Shown: in pieces, positions 63,782 through 64,000 of the stretch
Layout of the letters: each line of letters starts with the position of its first letter
Position numbering within the stretch: the stretch's first letter is position 1
Assembly: GCF_019097845.1 (NCBI RefSeq)
Contig: NZ_JAHRGM010000001.1
Span: forward strand, 186,001 to 250,000
Source of the DNA: Sphingobium sp. AS12
Lineage (GTDB): Bacteria; Pseudomonadota; Alphaproteobacteria; Sphingomonadales; Sphingomonadaceae
Length of the DNA stretch: 64,000 bases
Direction: 5' to 3'
Made by a program: the position numbers and the translations under genes
The notes under the pieces: model-generated
The model's input: the letters and a program-made list of their open reading frames with translations, nothing else
What the model was told of the DNA's origin: nothing
The model's database searches: none

Positions 63782-64000
63782 TCAACGCAGCCGGTAGAGG
63801 GCAGCCCCATGCGGCGGCAACATCGCCGAGATGCGATCCGCCTGCCGTGGCAGCGCCTTGCCCTCCCACAGGTCATGCACGGCGACCGGCTTGCTGATCC
63901 CAAGGTCGCGTAACTTGATGCCGACCTCGCGCGCCTTGTCGCCGGTGTTGAACAAAGCGACATAGCGATCGGTGCCGCCGTCCGCCCATGCCGACCAGAC
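63782..64000 (-). CDS. Alpha-galactosidase-like (GH27) protein, C-terminal part
   Basis: The last 72 codons of a gene that continues beyond the window, ending with TGA at 63782. The translation (DRYVALFNTGDKAREVGIKL, VAVHDLWEGKALP and PPHGAALYRLR) matches the C-terminal beta-sandwich of GH27 alpha-galactosidases, where 'VALFN', 'DLW' and 'HG' recur. No catalytic residue is in view, so the substrate is a guess. It is convergent with the M28 peptidase gene, with nine bases between stops. Confidence 0.75.
   Translation of the reverse strand, partial: VWSAWADGGTDRYVALFNTGDKAREVGIKLRDLGISKPVAVHDLWEGKALPRQADRISAMLPPHGAALYRLR

Overview
The window is high-GC chromosomal DNA from an alphaproteobacterium, most likely a sphingomonad (Sphingobium/Sphingomonas/Novosphingobium group). 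I infer this from gene content: a PhyR-NepR-EcfG general stress locus with a PhyP-like protein, a HrcA/CIRCE-controlled groESL operon, a YlxR-L7Ae fusion between nusA and infB, an XrtA/PEP-CTERM regulatory cluster, and many dispersed palindromic repeats of the kind common in sphingomonad genomes. I saw no rRNA or tRNA gene, CRISPR array, transposase or prophage. The window starts inside a VOC/glyoxalase-type gene and ends inside a GH27-like alpha-galactosidase gene.

Layout. 1-5.8 kb: formaldehyde detoxification (S-formylglutathione hydrolase with two overlapping neighbours), ilvD with a divergent LysR regulator, a NUDIX hydrolase and an extensin-like protein. 5.9-12.6 kb: ppiD-trpE facing tpiA-secG-pyrG. 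12.6-14 kb: a lipoprotein sugar dehydrogenase. 14-25.8 kb: a large transcription/translation block, rimP-nusA-(tautomerase)-ylxR-infB-rbfA-(hydrolase)-(tdk)-truB-rpsO-pnp. 25.8-33.3 kb: a HisKA_2 sensor kinase, bamD, recN, a small monooxygenase, ligA, and a divergent HxlR/NAD(P)-binding pair. 33.4-37.9 kb: a YghU-type GST, groES-groEL, an excalibur-domain protein and a GNAT acetyltransferase. 38-42.6 kb: a membrane GGDEF-EAL protein convergent with a DSF-synthase (RpfF)-like crotonase, a 59-residue orphan and tgt. 42.7-47.0 kb: the general stress response locus. 47.2-54.1 kb: XrtA/PEP-CTERM genes (sugar transferase, PrsK, PrsR, TPR protein). 54.2-64 kb: GntR regulator, nitroreductase, POT peptide transporter with two amidohydrolase-like proteins, PHA depolymerase, GST, M28 peptidase and the partial alpha-galactosidase.

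How they work together. In the stress locus, PhyR (sigma-like domain plus receiver) should sequester the anti-sigma factor NepR when phosphorylated and free EcfG. The PhyP-like protein keeps the phospho-accepting helix, but its ATPase domain is degenerate. Two tiny membrane-protein genes flanking ecfG each have an exact GGAAC-N16/17-CGTT promoter, so they look like direct EcfG targets. In the XrtA cluster, PrsK and the sigma-54-type activator PrsR sit between a polyprenyl-phosphate sugar transferase and a TPR protein, which fits regulated exopolysaccharide and PEP-CTERM protein export. The RpfF-like/GGDEF-EAL pair recalls the RpfF-RpfR pairing known in Burkholderia and Cronobacter, but the receptor candidate here is a multi-pass membrane protein.

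The most unusual structural signal is a set of long palindromic repeats. Most lie between genes, but one (22269-22402, 25-bp perfect arms) sits in frame inside truB, and another (58268-58346) is read through in the N-terminus of an amidohydrolase-like gene. The truB palindrome, the DSF-synthase-like/c-di-GMP pair and the micro-proteins under EcfG control are the best candidates for something new.
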